Of a DNA stretch of 15,766 nt, positions 13,855 through 15,766 are shown piece after piece. The notes below the pieces were generated by a model that had not been told where the DNA came from, did no database searches, and saw only the letters and a list, made by a program, of their open reading frames with translations. Every line of letters begins with the position of its first letter. The first letter of the stretch is position 1. This stretch comes from JBECKQ01 sp040235375 (GTDB taxonomy: Bacteria; Planctomycetota; Phycisphaerae; UBA1845): the NCBI GenBank assembly GCA_040235375.1, contig JBECKQ010000455.1, positions 1-15,766 on the forward strand. Reading direction: 5' to 3'. Both the position numbers and the translations under genes were made by a program.

Positions 13855-15766
13855 GTGCGAAACATCAGGGTGCTGGCCCCCGTAACCTGGTTGCCGTTCA
13901 TCGTTGCCTGCCTGTTGATGACACCGCTGGTGTGGGCGGGAGAGGCTGAAGATGCCTTGAATCATGCGATCGAGCTATTTAATCAGGCGCGATACGCAGA
14001 GGCCCAGGAGGTTCTGCTCCAGATCGAGCGTGACGAGCTCAGCGAGGATGAACGCGCCCTGCGGGACGAGTACGTCAATCGCACGCGGGTGGCCATCACC
14101 ATGGTGGAGCGCGCGGAGCTCGACTTCGAGAAGGGTGAGGCCGCCATCGAGGACAAGGACTACGACGCGGCCCACGAGCACTTCCAGGACGTGCTGAACA
14201 ACGAGTACTCAACGAAAGCTCAGCGATCGGCGGCTGTCAAGCAACTCCGTGATCTGGAAGCACTGAAGCAGGGGCAGGTCACTGGCGAGACGGAGCCGTC
14301 CGCAGCCAGTGCGCCCGCCGCTCCTGAGCCAACCACCACGCAGCAGCCGGTCGAGTCGCAGCCGATCGAACAGCAACCTGCCGAAACGGCGCCGCCGCCG
14401 GTCGAAGCGCAGCCGACTCCGCCGCGAGCCCCCTCTACGGAGCCGATGGGCCGCGCCGTCGATACCGAGCGCGCCCGCTCGCTGACGCAGGAGGGCTACG
14501 ACGCGCTCGACGCGGGTCGCACCAGCGAAGCAATCCGTCTGTTCGACGAGGCGATGCGCTACGTGCCCGGCTACCCGCAAGCGGCCGAGGGTATACGGCA
14601 GGCGCAAGCGAGAAGCGAGGTCGAGGTCGGCAGTCGTTCGCTGATCGAGCGAATCAAGCAACGCAACAACGTGCTGTGGGGACGCGCGGTGCAGCAATAC
14701 CGCGGGCTCGAGCGCGACATCATGGAAGCCGTTTTGAACGGGCAGTTCGACCTGGCCCGCGACCTGCTTCTGCGGGCCCGGCAGGTGATCGAGTCGGCCC
14801 GGCAGTATGCCGAACCGCTGGTGAAGTACCAGAGCCTGATGAGCGAGGTTGATGCCCTCAGCCGGCACGTCGAGGAGGAATCGCGGCGTGCTGCGGAGGA
14901 ACAGGTCCGGCAGCAGCGGGAGGAGATACAAAGGCAGGAGGAGGCACGCAGACGCCGCGTGGCCGAGACACGACAGCGGCAGGTCGATGCCCTGTGGGAG
15001 CAGGTGATTCAGCTTCGGCACAACCGGGACTATGAAGAAGCAGTCAAGGTCCTCGACCAGATCCTGGCGATCAATCCTGATGATCGGCGGGCAGACTGGA
15101 TGAAGGACGACCTTCAGGACCTGTACGAGCTCAGCCGCCAGCGGAAGGCCCGCAACGAGATGTACGCCCAGCAGCAGGCGGTGCTGGTCGACGCGGAAGA
15201 AGCCAAGATTCCGTGGCATGAGACCCTCAAGTACCCGAAGAACTGGCTGGAGATCATCTCCGGTCCCGAGCGTGTGGCGACGGGACGAGAGCGTCTTTCG
15301 TCGGAAGACCGCGCGCTGCACGCGAAGCTCGATCAGCAGATTCCGGTGGACTTCGAGGACCAGCCTTTCGAGGAGGTGGTCAACTCGCTGGCCGAATCCC
15401 AGGCGGTCAACATCACCGTCATCTGGAATGACCTGGAAGCCGTGGGCATCGAGCGCGACCTGCCGGTCACGCTTCGCTTTGCGTCGGACGTGCGGTTCAG
15501 CAAGGCGCTGGACGAGATCCTGGACCAAGTCGGCGGCGGCGAGGTCCAGCTCGGCTACGTGGTGAACGACGGCGTGATCAAGATTGCGACACAGGCGTTC
15601 CTCGACCAGGACACATACGTCGATGTCTACCCCATTGAAGACCTGCTGCTCAGCGTGCCCGACTTCGAAGGCCCGACCGTGAGCGTCACGGAAGGCGGCC
15701 AAGGCGGCGGTGGCGGAGTTGGCGGTGGTGGCGGCGGTTTCGGCGGCGGCGGACTCGGTGGCGGCA
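13855..15766 (+). CDS. Exported TPR / coiled-coil / secretin-N-like protein, 3' end beyond window
   Basis: The frame is open from the GTG at 13855 to the window edge: 637 residues seen, no stop. The start has GAAGGAGAG seven nucleotides upstream. The order is: a signal peptide (1-29, ending VWAG); TPR-like helices (32-138); a Pro/Gln/Glu/Ala-rich linker (about 145-198); TPR-like helices (204-252); a charged coiled coil rich in Glu/Arg/Gln (about 325-378); another TPR unit (379-410); and, at 496-580, a beta-alpha domain like the secretin N-terminal (STN) domain (IPVDFEDQPFEEVVNSL...VTLRF...ALDEILDQV...YVVNDGVIKIA). Then comes DVYPIEDLLLSVPDF (590-604), a segment that in planctomycete secretin-like proteins precedes a glycine-rich insert, and such an insert begins at 614. 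A type II or III secretin domain may follow outside the window; this is inference. Confidence 0.75.
   Translation, partial: MRNIRVLAPVTWLPFIVACLLMTPLVWAGEAEDALNHAIELFNQARYAEAQEVLLQIERDELSEDERALRDEYVNRTRVAITMVERAELDFEKGEAAIEDKDYDAAHEHFQDVLNNEYSTKAQRSAAVKQLRDLEALKQGQVTGETEPSAASAPAAPEPTTTQQPVESQPIEQQPAETAPPPVEAQPTPPRAPSTEPMGRAVDTERARSLTQEGYDALDAGRTSEAIRLFDEAMRYVPGYPQAAEGIRQAQARSEVEVGSRSLIERIKQRNNVLWGRAVQQYRGLERDIMEAVLNGQFDLARDLLLRARQVIESARQYAEPLVKYQSLMSEVDALSRHVEEESRRAAEEQVRQQREEIQRQEEARRRRVAETRQRQVDALWEQVIQLRHNRDYEEAVKVLDQILAINPDDRRADWMKDDLQDLYELSRQRKARNEMYAQQQAVLVDAEEAKIPWHETLKYPKNWLEIISGPERVATGRERLSSEDRALHAKLDQQIPVDFEDQPFEEVVNSLAESQAVNITVIWNDLEAVGIERDLPVTLRFASDVRFSKALDEILDQVGGGEVQLGYVVNDGVIKIATQAFLDQDTYVDVYPIEDLLLSVPDFEGPTVSVTEGGQGGGGGVGGGGGGFGGGGLGGG

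Noticed and set aside
14209..15702. Long leftward open frame (497 residues) opposite the secretin-like gene
   Set aside because: The rightward frame has a strong ribosome site, signal peptide and recognisable domains. The antisense frame is Leu/Arg-rich noise.

Overview
The window reads as a GC-rich bacterial chromosome, most likely Planctomycetota (Phycisphaerae or a relative). This placement is inference. It rests on a TPR/secretin-N protein with a glycine-rich insert, a membrane protein ending in a CxxCGY...CPECG zinc ribbon, an RsbV/RsbW-type STAS + HATPase pair, frequent GTG starts, and short palindromic repeats (CACGGGC...GCCCGTG; CCCCGGAC...GTCCGGGG) of a type I associate with planctomycete genomes. 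No rRNA, tRNA, CRISPR array, transposase, integrase or phage gene was seen.

Layout. 56-1362 (leftward): a STAS anti-sigma-factor antagonist, a 17-codon leader ORF, an HATPase anti-sigma factor/kinase and an acylphosphatase. 1720-2610 (rightward): a secreted zinc-dependent phospholipase C-like protein. A compound palindromic repeat fills the convergent gap after it. 2669-4536 (leftward): a translationally coupled pair, a bacterial sugar (phosphoglycosyl) transferase followed by an isopenicillin N epimerase-like class V aminotransferase. 4620-5726 (rightward): a PilT-type pilus ATPase. 5727-6010: a non-coding stretch rich in hairpins, with a 41-nt repeat present twice. 6011-6946: an LpxL/HtrB-family acyltransferase that has Tyr where the catalytic His is expected. 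6990-7145 (leftward): a 51-residue small secreted or membrane protein with an excellent ribosome binding site. 7468-8088: a TMEM175-family channel. 8244-10749 (leftward): a membrane zinc-ribbon protein, a 99-residue unknown, and a 471-residue exported protein of unknown function whose signal-peptide DNA contains an 8-bp tandem repeat. 10941-12260 (leftward) and 12490-13611 (rightward): a divergent pair, UDP-HexNAc 6-dehydrogenase (WbpA-like) and a DegT-family sugar aminotransferase. 13855 to the right edge: the first 637 residues of an exported TPR/coiled-coil/secretin-N protein that runs out of the window.

How the genes fit together. The dominant theme is the cell envelope and surface polysaccharide: phosphoglycosyl transferase, UDP-sugar dehydrogenase, sugar aminotransferase, acyltransferase, pilus retraction ATPase and a secretin-like exported protein. 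A partner-switching regulatory module lies at the left edge. The genes look like several short transcription units, not one system. I see no defence island or obvious new multi-gene system. The items most worth a second look are the leader ORF feeding the HATPase gene, the octanucleotide repeat inside a signal peptide, the acyltransferase lacking its catalytic His, the 51-residue secreted peptide, and the interspersed repeat families that sit in the gaps between genes.
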